From: Streptomyces sp. NBC_00704
GTDB taxonomy: Bacteria; Actinomycetota; Actinomycetes; Streptomycetales; Streptomycetaceae
Direction: 5' to 3'
DNA: 64,000 nt
NCBI RefSeq assembly: GCF_036226605.1
Contig: NZ_CP109000.1
Coordinates: 7,746,501-7,810,500, forward strand
In this document: positions 50,536 through 58,488 of the stretch, in pieces
Position numbering within the stretch: the stretch's first letter is position 1
How the letters are laid out: every line of letters begins with the position of its first letter
Translations under genes and position numbers: made by a program
The notes under the pieces: generated by a model
The model's input: the letters and a program-made list of their open reading frames with translations, nothing else
The model's database searches: none
What the model was told of the DNA's origin: nothing

Positions 50536-50886
50536 ATGAGCACACCGCTGTACCAGCTGAAGGCCGAGTTCTTCAAGACGCTCGGCCATCCGGCCCGGAT
50601 CCGGGTCCTGGAGCTGCTGAGCGAGCGCGAGCACGCGGTGGCGGAGATGTTGCCCGAGGTGGGCATCGAGGCGGCGCACCTGTCCCAGCAGCTGGCCGTG
50701 CTGCGCCGGGCGAACCTGGTGGTGACCCGCAAGGAGGGCTCCACCGTGTACTACTCGCTGACAAGCCCGCACATCGCCGAGCTGCTGCGGGTCGCGCGCA
50801 CCATCTTGTCCGGGGTGCTGGCCGGGCAGGCCGAGCTGCTCGCCGATCTCCAGGCCGCCCAGCGGGGGGCGAAGCCGCCGTCGTAG
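50536..50886 (+). CDS. ArsR/SmtB-family regulator (second paralogue)
   Basis: A 116-residue winged-helix regulator close in sequence to the one at 46869: STPLYQLKAEFFKTLGHPAR, IRVLELLSEREHAVAEMLPE, AAHLSQQLAVLRRANLVVTR, EGSTVYYSLTSPHIAELLRV. Again no cysteine. GGAGGGG precedes ATG 50536. It flanks the SulP/RsbW/STAS group on the far side and has the same type of operator, so the two ArsR proteins may cross-regulate. No gene follows closely on the same strand. Confidence 0.88.
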   Translation: MSTPLYQLKAEFFKTLGHPARIRVLELLSEREHAVAEMLPEVGIEAAHLSQQLAVLRRANLVVTRKEGSTVYYSLTSPHIAELLRVARTILSGVLAGQAELLADLQAAQRGAKPPS

Positions 50887-51044
50887 CAACAGCCCTCGGT
50901 CGACGGTCGCCACCCCGGTCAGCCATCTGCGCAGCTCCTCTCGAGCGTGGTCAGCGTGGGCGAGGTGAGATTCAGGGGTGTCCCACAGCGGCGATCCTTT
51001 CAGGCAGTCCTCTCTCGGTGCGGACCCGGAGATCGTCGTGGTGG

Positions 51045-51170
51045 CACGGCGAGCCCCAGACCGGCGCCGCGGGCCTCCGCATCGCCGAACAGAGGGAAGG
51101 CGACTGCCTCCGCCTCGCCGGACATGCCGGGACCGTCGTCGATCACGCGGACGCCGCACGACGTCGTGAG
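51045..51170 (-). pseudogene. Histidine-kinase ATPase-domain relic
   Basis: Leftward reading gives LTTSCGVRVIDDGPGMSGEA, then VAFPLFGDAEARGAGLGLAV. DDGPGM is the G1 box and GAGLGLA the G2 box of a sensor-kinase ATPase domain. About 42 codons of likeness remain; the rest of the kinase and any start are gone. The rest of the 50887-51530 gap shows nothing else. Confidence 0.55.
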
Positions 51171-51530
51171 CTGTGCCCAAAGGCTGCCCGGGTTCAGAAG
51201 AAGCTGAGAACTTGCCCTGCCAGGCTGACGCGTCGTACCGGCCGCCACGGGGAGACCGTGAGCGCGTCGGCTCCGCACAGTCACCTTCTGCGAGAGGCTG
51301 CTCGCCGGCTGCCCTGCACGTTCGTCGGCGGGCTGGAACGACCGAGGGCGAACTGACGGACCAAGTGACGCTCGGCCGGCCGACGTTGTGCTGCATCCGA
51401 GCGAAGTGGCGAGCCGTTGTGGGCCGAAATCCGGGAGGCGGATGTGGCTTGCGGGCGGGTTCTCGAGCCACCGGGCGGCGCTTTAGGCTGCGACCGCTCC
51501 GAACTGGCGATCTTTTGGAGGGTGTGCAGG

Positions 51531-52256
51531 ATGAACCGAGCCATCATGACCGCATCGTTGGCAGCCGCTCTGGTCGTGTCCGTGGGCAGCACCACCGCAT
51601 CGGCCGACGATGGCCCGCCGCGAACCACGCACGGCCCGTGCCAGTACGCCCGGACCCCCGATGAGCCGCCGGCGCGGCCGGTTCCCCTGCCTCCCGACCC
51701 GCGGCACACCCCCCGCCACGGCACGGTCGCCATGACGGTGCCGACCAGCCAGGGCCCGCTCCCGCTGCTCCTGGACCGGGCGAAGGCACCGTGCACGGTC
51801 CAGAGCTTCATGCACCTGGCGCGGCATCGGTTCTACGACCGAACCGTGTGCCATCGGCTGACGGCGTATCCGACGCTGAAGGTCCTGCAGTGCGGCGACC
51901 CGACCGGCACCGGCGAGGGCGGGCCGGGGTATGCGTACAAGGACGAGTTGCCGGTCGACCTGCCGCCGGCGCCGACCGATCCGACCGGCGTCCGTCGCGT
52001 GTACGCGCGCGGTGTCCTTGCCATGGCCAACGCCGGTCCGAACACGAATGGTTCGCAGTTCTTCGTCGTCTACGGCGATTCGGTGCTGCGGCCCGACTAC
52101 ACGGTGTTCGGCACCGTCGGCCCCGCTGGTCTGAAGACGCTCGACAAGATCGCTGCCGGTGGTATCGAGCCGACGTCGCAGGACCCGGCGCCTGTCGACG
52201 GCACACCCGTGGCGCGGTCCGAGCTGCTCCGCGTCCGGCCGACCTGTCGGCCCTGA
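51531..52256 (+). CDS. Secreted cyclophilin-type peptidyl-prolyl isomerase
   Basis: A 241-residue protein. A signal peptide (MNRAIMTASLAAALVVSVGS, cleaved after TTASA) is followed by a Pro-rich linker. The cyclophilin core includes VQSFMHLARHRFYDRTVCHR, VLQCGDPTGTGEGGPGYAYK, VLAMANAGPNTNGSQFFVVY and YTVFGTVGPAGL, all standard. Role: folding of exported proteins outside the membrane. GGAGGGTG lies upstream of ATG 51531. It sits alone among relics. Confidence 0.92.
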   Translation: MNRAIMTASLAAALVVSVGSTTASADDGPPRTTHGPCQYARTPDEPPARPVPLPPDPRHTPRHGTVAMTVPTSQGPLPLLLDRAKAPCTVQSFMHLARHRFYDRTVCHRLTAYPTLKVLQCGDPTGTGEGGPGYAYKDELPVDLPPAPTDPTGVRRVYARGVLAMANAGPNTNGSQFFVVYGDSVLRPDYTVFGTVGPAGLKTLDKIAAGGIEPTSQDPAPVDGTPVARSELLRVRPTCRP

Positions 52257-52689
52257 TGACCGTGGTGGGGGCGCCGCGGGTGCAGCTGTGCCTTCGCGTG
52301 GACACGCGAAAGCCTTCCGACACCGTCGCGGCCACCACCCCCGCTGTGGCCGCCCCCGGTCGGCACCCTGCATGGCATCGGCCCCTGCCAGGCCGCAGCC
52401 GTGCCCGACCCGGCACCACACCATCGGCCTGCGCGCCGCCATCCCCGCAGGAGCGGTCCAGCGCCTGCGGGAGCTGCGCAGGTGCAGGCTCGGCGGGCGC
52501 CCGCCCCATGCCCGGCCTCGCACGGCGCCGCCCGCCCTCCACGCGTGACCGAAACCTCCGCACGCCCGGTGGGTCGCCGACGCGGCTCCGCTGCCCGGTC
52601 AACATCGGTAGCCCGCGCCCGTCTTCTCGATACGCGTGCGCCCTCGGAGTCGGACGAACCCGGAGGGCCGGTGGTCGCGCGAGGCCGCG
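52257..52689. other. Gene-free stretch after the cyclophilin gene
   Basis: No supported gene. The missing N-terminal half of the methyltransferase relic that follows could not be found here in any frame. Confidence 0.4.
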
Positions 52690-53081
52690 CTGCTGGAACC
52701 GGGTGGCGTATTCGCCTCATGCGGCGGGCCATTTCAACTGGCTGACCCGGCTGTGGAGGAAGCTGTCCGCGCGGCGCGAGCACCATCCTTGGAGAGTGAC
52801 GAGATTCCGTCGCCTGACGGGACGCCTCCGGATCATGAGATGCAGTGGCCGGGTACGGAGCTGCAACAGCCTGAGTGGTTCACCGGCGTTCAGCAGTCCG
52901 TGATCGAACGGCGTGTGACGATGAGCGCTCGCGACTACGTTGGTCATCTCTCCACCGTCTCGGCTTATCTCGTCTTGCCGACCGCGGAGCGAGAGCAGGT
53001 ATTCCGCCAGATCATGCAGGTACTGCCGGACGGAGTCGGGATGGCTGCCGACATCACCGTCCATCTCGCGCGTCGGCGCCA
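52690..53081 (+). pseudogene. SAM-dependent methyltransferase, C-terminal relic
   Basis: An in-frame stretch of about 130 codons: LLEPGGVFASCGGPFQLADP, PDGTPPDHEMQWPGTELQQP, VIERRVTMSARDYVGHLSTV, VFRQIMQVLPDGVGMAADIT. This is the C-terminal half of class I SAM methyltransferases common in Streptomyces. The SAM-binding GxGxG part and a start codon are missing, so the gene is dead. Confidence 0.65.
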
Positions 53082-53162
53082 CGGACCGGTGGCGGATGCG
53101 TTGCCGTGCCCGGAGCGCCGAGACGTGGGCACGATCGCGGGGCGTTCATCGCGGCCGGACGC

Positions 53163-54053
53163 TCAGGAACCAGCCACGTTTGTGGGCGCGGTCCAGCCGG
53201 TAGCCCGGATCCACTCGACCAGGTCCAGGGTGGCCGGCTCGATCGAGCGCACCACCGCGAGGTCCGAAGGGTATTCCGCCGCCTGCGCGAACTCGCGGAA
53301 CATCGCCCTGTCGAGGTCGTTGGGAAGCACGCTCAACGGGAGGGTCTCGTACCGTGCCGGGAGCCCGGCGCGCGCGCCGAACGCCGCGGCGATCTGGGGG
53401 CCCGTCCGCTCGTCGCCGACGAGCTCGACGGCTCCGCCGGGCGCCTCCGCGGTGTCGAGCAGGAGCGCGGCGGCGACCCGGCCGACGTCCCTGACCGAGA
53501 TCATCTTCAGGGCGACGTCCTCCGGCAGCGGCAGCCTCAGCACGATCTCCCCATGCTCCAGGCTCGGTGCCATCACGCTCGCGAAGTTCTCCATGAAGGC
53601 GGTCGCGCGAACCATCGCGGCCCTGAGGCCGGACTTCCTCAGGTGCTCCTCGATCGAGTGCTTCGAGTCGTGGTGCGGCACACCCGACTCCCGGTCCGCT
53701 CCGAAGACGGAGTTGAAGACGACGTGCGGGACGCCCGCCTCGACCGCCGCGTCGACGAGCGCGGTACCGATGCGGATCTCCGCCTCGACCTCCTCGAGGC
53801 TGTTCGCCTCCGGGGTCATGAAGGAGAACCCCTCGACCGTCGCCAGCGCGGCGGCCAGCGACGCCGGGTCGTCGGCCCGGATGGCCGCCAGCTCGACGCC
53901 GCGGGCGGCCAGCGCCTGAGCCCGGTCGGACTGCGGGTTGCGGACCAAAGCCCGCACCCGCGCCTTCTGGTCCAGCAGCGCGTCGACCACCGCCCCGCCC
54001 TGTTGCCCCGTCGCGCCGAAGACCGCGATCGTGCCCGTCGTCTGTGTGCTCAT
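53163..54053 (-). CDS. NmrA-type NAD(P)-binding oxidoreductase
   Basis: A 296-residue atypical short-chain reductase. IAVFGATGQQGGAVVDALLD carries the GxxGxxG dinucleotide motif. VRALVRNPQSDRAQALAARG, VEFSF-like substrate loop (VEGFSFMTPE), KHSIEEHLRKSGLRAAMVRA (in place of YxxxK) and FMENFASVMAPSLEHGEIVL identify the NmrA/HSCARG branch. Such proteins sense NADP(H) or reduce quinones. ATG 54053 with GAGGGG upstream. Two phased palindromes lie just ahead and a MarR gene is next upstream on the same strand: a regulator/target pair. Confidence 0.9.
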   Translation of the reverse strand: MSTQTTGTIAVFGATGQQGGAVVDALLDQKARVRALVRNPQSDRAQALAARGVELAAIRADDPASLAAALATVEGFSFMTPEANSLEEVEAEIRIGTALVDAAVEAGVPHVVFNSVFGADRESGVPHHDSKHSIEEHLRKSGLRAAMVRATAFMENFASVMAPSLEHGEIVLRLPLPEDVALKMISVRDVGRVAAALLLDTAEAPGGAVELVGDERTGPQIAAAFGARAGLPARYETLPLSVLPNDLDRAMFREFAQAAEYPSDLAVVRSIEPATLDLVEWIRATGWTAPTNVAGS

Positions 54054-54071
54054 CGCCGCCACCCCTCATTA

Positions 54072-54108
54072 GTTCATGACGTGAACCAAATTAGTTCACG
54101 GCATGAAC
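54072..54108. promoter_or_regulatory. Two phased MarR-type operators upstream of the NmrA gene
   Basis: GTTCA-N5-TGAAC occurs twice, at 54072-54086 and 54094-54108, each preceded by TTA, with centres 22 bases apart (about two helical turns). Located between the MarR stop and the NmrA ribosome site. Confidence 0.8.
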
Positions 54109-54136
54109 TTCGTCAAGGCGCGGGTGTAGCGGGACC

Positions 54137-54577
54137 TCACGGTGTGGTGGGCTGGTCCGGGGTGGGCGCAGAGAGGTCCGAGGTGTCCACGATGGTGGTG
54201 GCCACGCGCTCGAAGTCGCGCTGGTCGTCGGCGTCGAGGTTCCTCGCGATCTCGGGCAGGCGCTTGGCGACCTCGGCGTAAAGGGCGTCGGCGAGCACCT
54301 TCCCCGTGGGCGTCACACTGAGCATCACCACCCGTCGGTCCTGCGCCGAGCTTGCCCGGCCGACCAACTCTCGCCGCGCGGTGCGATCGACCAGCTGGCT
54401 CAATGCGTTCTTGGTCATACCCAACGACGCGGCGAGGTCAGCCATCTGCCGCGGCTCGTCCCTGACTGCGCAGAGCAGCGTGGCCTGCGAGGGGGTCAGG
54501 TCGAACTCGGCGCAGATCTGCGCGTACTTGCGTTGAATCACAACCGAGAGCCAGAAGAGCTTGTCGCCATAGTCCAC
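54137..54577 (-). CDS. MarR-family transcription regulator
   Basis: A 146-residue winged-helix regulator. DKLFWLSVVIQRKYAQICAE is the dimer helix, LTPSQATLLCAVRDEPRQMA and LAASLGMTKNALSQLVDRTA hold the recognition helix, and SAQDRRVVMLSVTPTGKVLA is the wing. GTG start at 54577 behind GGGGAGG; the frame continues upstream into an MFS relic, giving a false long fusion. It presumably represses the NmrA-type gene through the twin palindromes downstream of its stop. Confidence 0.9.
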   Translation of the reverse strand: MDYGDKLFWLSVVIQRKYAQICAEFDLTPSQATLLCAVRDEPRQMADLAASLGMTKNALSQLVDRTARRELVGRASSAQDRRVVMLSVTPTGKVLADALYAEVAKRLPEIARNLDADDQRDFERVATTIVDTSDLSAPTPDQPTTP

Positions 54578-54596
54578 GCCGACCTCCCCGGTCCGA

Positions 54597-55330
54597 TGAC
54601 GAACGATCAGCCTACTCGTTGCCGCGCTGGTCGGGGTCGTCCCCACCAGGCTGGAGGTCAGGGCGATGCCGCCGAGCCAGGAACCTGTGGCGATGCCGAC
54701 CTGGAAGGCGGACGTGGCCGGGGCCATGGGCAGGGACCGGCCGGCTCCGGCGATGCGGACGACCTCGCCGACGACGATGGGGTTGTCGGCGAAGCCGGCT
54801 GCGCAGAGCAGCACGACCAGGACCACGGCCACGACGCTGTGGGTCGCCCACAGGGTGATGGTGCCGAGGATCGCGACCGTCACTGCGGTGGCCGGGATGA
54901 GCGTGGTGTAGGGCCGGCGGTCGCCGAGGCGTCCACCGACCGTGGTGCCGGCCAGGGCGCCGCGGCCCAGAAGGTGCCGTTGCCCAGCGCGGCGGCGACC
55001 CGGCCGACGAGCGCGAGCCCCAGGCTGGAGCTGAGCGCGCTGACGACGTGTCCCGCGACGAAGACCAGCAGCGCGGCGATCAGCGCCGAGCGACGCGGCA
55101 GGCGCCGGGTCGCCATCGACACACGGGCGCGCCGATCATCATGATGACGGCGAAGGCGGTGATCAGCGTCCCGGCGCTGGAGACGCTGACGCCCAGGGCG
55201 CCGGAGATCTCCGGCAGCAAGCCGGAGACGACGAACTCGCTGGTGCCCATGATGAAGGTGATGGCACCCAGCAGCCACACCACCGGCGGCAGCCTGACCT
55301 TCTCGGCAGGCGCTGCCGTGAAAAGCGCGG
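54597..55330 (-). pseudogene. MFS transporter, multiply broken
   Basis: Leftward pieces in at least three frames read, in order: PPVVWLLGAITFIMGTSEFV and SSAGTLITAFAVIMMIGAP (helices 1-2), then RRSALIAALLVFVAGHVVSA and LVGRVAAALGNGTFWAAA, then after another shift VAILGTITLWATHSVVAVVL and TSAFQVGIATGSWLGGIALT. Together this is an AraJ/YdhP-like MFS drug exporter, but with frame breaks near 55120 and 54960 and internal losses. Its 5' end is fused to an XRE regulator and its 3' end runs in frame into the MarR gene. Confidence 0.75.
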
Positions 55331-55749
55331 GCGAGCGGATTGGCCGCCAGAATGTCCATGCGGTTGTTGCGCACGTACGCCGGCTGATCGTGCAGGCCCT
55401 CGACGATGCGCAGCACACTGGGCCGCACCGTCGCCTTCTTCGGGCGGCGTCGGACCCGGGCCCCACTGGTGTTGGCCGCCCGCGCCAGGGCGTAGAGGTG
55501 ATCCCGTCCGGTGTCGTCCAGCCGCAGAGCCTGGGCGAGGGCGTCCAGGACGCTGTCGGAGACCCCGGTCAGATTGCCGCGCTCCAGACGCGTGTAGTAC
55601 TCGACGCTCATCCCGGCCAGCATCGCGACCTCACCACGGCGCAGCCCGGGCACCCGACGCTGCCCGTACACCGGCATGCCCGCCTGCTCCGGTGTGATCC
55701 TGGCGCGGCGCGACGTGAGGAATGCGCTGACTTCGGCCCGGTTGTCCAT
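55324..55749 (-). pseudogene. XRE/MmyB-type regulator truncated by fusion to an MFS relic
   Basis: The first 142 codons are a good HTH regulator: VSAFLTSRRARITPEQAGMP, RRVPGLRRGEVAMLAGMSVE, YYTRLERGNLTGVSDSVLDA, and then the start of the ligand domain, PAYVRNNRMDILAANPLARA. At that point the reading enters the MFS gene in the wrong frame. The MLTR/MmyB ligand-binding half (about 130 residues) is missing. The start at 55749 and the HTH look intact, so a DNA-binding fragment could still be made. Confidence 0.7.
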
Positions 55750-56866
55750 GGAGCCCAGCGTAGGAAAACGAGGCGCTCAGTGGGGGTCCCTGTCAGTACC
55801 CCTCACCGCGGGGTCTCCCACAGCAGGGCCGGAGGCGATCTTCGGGGATTGCCCCACTCCCAAGCCCGGCGTATCGCTGTTCGAGGAGCGCGAAGTACAG
55901 GCCGATGCTGGTGATCTTCTTGCGGACCGTGGGGTGACCGCGCTTGCCCGCCCCGGCGACGTACTGGTCCAGTTGCCGCGGCGACAGCACGGCCGGGCTG
56001 GGGGCGCTTCCTGATCGCGCGACTGCACCCGCTGGTCCGCGACACCGGACGCCCGGCGCCTGACCCGGACCTGTCGGCTTCTCCGGCCAGGTCGCGGCCA
56101 AGCCCTACAAGCTGCTGTGCCAGGCTGCGCGGGGAGGCGATCGTGCCGCACGCCATGCGCCGGCCGGCGGCGAACGGCCTGCTGAAGTCGGACTTCCCCA
56201 GGCTGTTCGTATCGGTTCTCGCCCAGGCAGCCTGGAACTCCAACCTGCGCCGGACGGCGACGGCCAGCTCGATGAGTGGCGCCGGCCAAGAGCCCAGCAC
56301 TTCGTCTTCCTCCTGAACCACACTGCACCCGTTGCCTTCACGGAGATGGCGGCCCGCGGCACGGACGTGGCGGTGGCGTTCTCGGACGGCCGCCCGGTCG
56401 CCACCCTGACCGACGTCGACCCGCCAGGCGGAGACCCGCCTCCGCGCTCTGGACGGCCGGCCCGCTCTCCTTCGCAGACGAAGGGATCCTCAGCGGCATG
56501 ACCATCAAGGCCATCAAGCTGTTCCGAGACCACGTCGGCTGCTCGATCCATGAGGCCGTGGACATTTTTGCAGTCCCGCTCTGAGCACCTGCGCCGCGAA
56601 CATCTCGAACACGGCCATGACTCTGCGCGACCGCTCCCCAAGATCTGCGCCAGAACCGAGTGATGACGTCGTGGTCCGGCCGGGGTCCGAGTTGTGGAGG
56701 CGCCTGGTGCTACAGCCGAGTCGTGTCGGCGGCTCGCAACAGGGCTGCCACAAGGCTCCAAGATCGCTTGACCTTGCCCCAGAGGGAGGGAGAACAGTGT
56801 CTCCATGGGTCATATGGCCGGGTGGTGTGTGCCCGCCAGCCGACGGGACGAAGAGGGGGAGTTCGA
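55750..56866. other. Decayed stretch (1.1 kb) without a supported gene
   Basis: Two short coherent readings exist but lack full genes. Leftward 55800-56000 gives QLDQYVAGAGKRGHPTVRKK followed by ITSIGLYFALLEQRYAG, unrecognised. Rightward 56440-56584 gives GPLSFADEGILSG, MTIKAIKLFRDHVGCSIHEA, VDIFAVPL, similar to the L7/L12-like C-terminal helix pattern seen in small actinobacterial proteins. Both look like remnants. Confidence 0.35.
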
Positions 56867-57505
56867 ATGACGGCGACCTGCGTCATCCTCGATATCGGCG
56901 GCGTGCTGGAGATCACGCCGCAAACGGGGTGGGTGCAGCAGTGGGAAGAGCGGCTGGCGCTGCCGACGGGCACGGTGCACGAGCGGATGCACGACGTGTG
57001 GCGAGCCGGGAGCGTCGGCCACATCAGCGAACACGACGTGCAGTGGGAGACAGCAGCCCGCCTGGGGCTCGACGCGCCCCAGGTGGAAGCCTTCATGGCG
57101 GATCTTTGGACGGAGTATCTGGGAACGCCCAACGTGGAACTCATCGCCTATCTGAGAGGGCTGCGGGGACGCTGCAGGCTGGGCATCCTGAGCAACAGCT
57201 TCGTCGGCGCCCGCGAGCGAGAGACGTCGCTGTACCACTTCGACGAACTGGTCGAGCAGATCGTCTACTCGCACGAGATCGGCGTCGAGAAGCCCGACCC
57301 GCGTGCCTTCGAGGCCGCATGCGCCGGCTTGGAGGTGCGGCCGCAGAACTGTCTCTTCATCGACGATTCCGCAGGGAACGTAGAGGCTGCACAGGCGATG
57401 GGCATGCAGGCGCATCTGTTCGAGGACAACGCCCGGACGATCAGGCGCATCGCAGCTCATCTGGACGCTGGTCCCCGAGTCGCAGGACGTTTCCCGCTCG
57501 GATGA
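56867..57505 (+). CDS. HAD-superfamily hydrolase
   Basis: A 212-residue HAD hydrolase of the epoxide-hydrolase N-domain/haloacid type. Motif I is CVILDIGGVLE (nucleophile Asp 8); the cap follows; motif II is LGILSNSF; motif III Lys lies in GVEKPDPRAFEAACAG; motif IV is CLFIDDSAGNVEAAQAMGMQ. It probably dephosphorylates a small metabolite. AGGGGGAG precedes ATG 56867. The gene is isolated and intact amid relics. Confidence 0.9.
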   Translation: MTATCVILDIGGVLEITPQTGWVQQWEERLALPTGTVHERMHDVWRAGSVGHISEHDVQWETAARLGLDAPQVEAFMADLWTEYLGTPNVELIAYLRGLRGRCRLGILSNSFVGARERETSLYHFDELVEQIVYSHEIGVEKPDPRAFEAACAGLEVRPQNCLFIDDSAGNVEAAQAMGMQAHLFEDNARTIRRIAAHLDAGPRVAGRFPLG

Positions 57506-57989
57506 CGTCGGGCGTGGCCGGCCTGCGCCCGTTGTCGGCCAGGCGGTGAAGAGGTCGGGTGTGAAGCGCAGCGCCTGCGTATCGGGGCCCGTCGCATTCG
57601 CTTGGTATGACGGTCAGGTCTCGGGAGCCACACTTTTCTCGACGGTGGTTGCTTCGCCGGCCGCTGAGCCCTCCAGGCAGGGCCGGCCACCGTTGAGGCG
57701 TAGGCCGAGCAAGAAGGCCGTGGTCGGGCCGGTCTGCGCAAACTGGCGACGGTGGGTTGGGCTCGTCACCGCGCAGGGGGCAGCTGTGCTCGCCGAGGAA
57801 GCCGTCGGGTAGGAGGTTGAGCGCCGACAGACGTCATGTGCCGCGGATGACGGCGACGTGGTAGCCGTTCACGTCCGGCCTCGGGCGCCGCAATTGCCGT
57901 GCAGGAGTGAGGCGATCACCGTGCGGAGGCGTCACTGCGGGGCAGCGGGCCGATGCCGCTGCGGCGGCCGGTGCGGAGTGCTGCGTGGG
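57506..57989. other. Gene-free stretch
   Basis: Nothing supported on either strand. The leftward membrane-protein relic starts to its right, and its reading dissolves into this region. Confidence 0.35.
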
Positions 57990-58314
57990 CCTGGCCCGGG
58001 CCGAGTCGGTTCCTGGCGGCGAGCGCGTCGGCGGTGCCGGGCGCGGCCGTCGTCGCGGCGCCGGTGGTGAAGGCGTACACGGCCCCGTACAGGGGCCCAC
58101 GATGAGTTCGGCGTGCGACCAGGTGGCCTGGCTGGGCTCCGACGCCGGTCGCGCTCTCCAAGATCTGGTCGTTGGTGAGGCGGATGGCGGTGAACTTGGC
58201 TGAAGCGAGCGGCCCGCGCAGGCCGGCCTGGGACATGAGCGAGCGCGGGACGCCGAGCAGGGCGGCCTGGCTGAAGTGCATGGCCCAGTTGACCGGCGGC
58301 GGCTGTGCGGCCAT
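57990..58314 (-). pseudogene. Small membrane-protein relic with compensating frameshifts
   Basis: Leftward from ATG 58314: PVNWAMHFSQAALLGVPRSL, GLRGPLASAKFTAIRLTNDQ, ILESATGVGAQ, then after a shift the adjacent frame reads ATWSHAELIVGP, and the first frame resumes with LYGAVYAFTTGA. This resembles actinobacterial four-helix membrane proteins of unknown role. Two opposite frame errors and loss of the normal ending mark it as a pseudogene. Confidence 0.55.
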
Positions 58315-58488
58315 ACGATCGAGACTCCGTCCGACGCGCGCACCTCGAGATCGGCTACGGGGGAGCCCCCGTACCGTCAGCCGACTGCTTTTCAGATGGA
58401 CCTCGACCAGCACGAGATCGATCCCTCGCCCACCTCCTGGCGACGCCGTGGCATCTGGCCTCGACGCCTTCAAGATCCCCGAGTCAGT

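Noticed and set aside
49780..51471. Leftward frame with VEFES repeats across the 15-bp array
   Set aside because: The repeat-derived acidic stretch is an artefact of a 15-bp unit; the rest is shadow of STAS and ArsR genes and has no ribosome site.
54137..54883. MFS-MarR fusion protein read as one gene
   Set aside because: MarR has its own GTG start at 54577 with a strong GGGGAGG box, and the upstream part is a fragment of a broken transporter.
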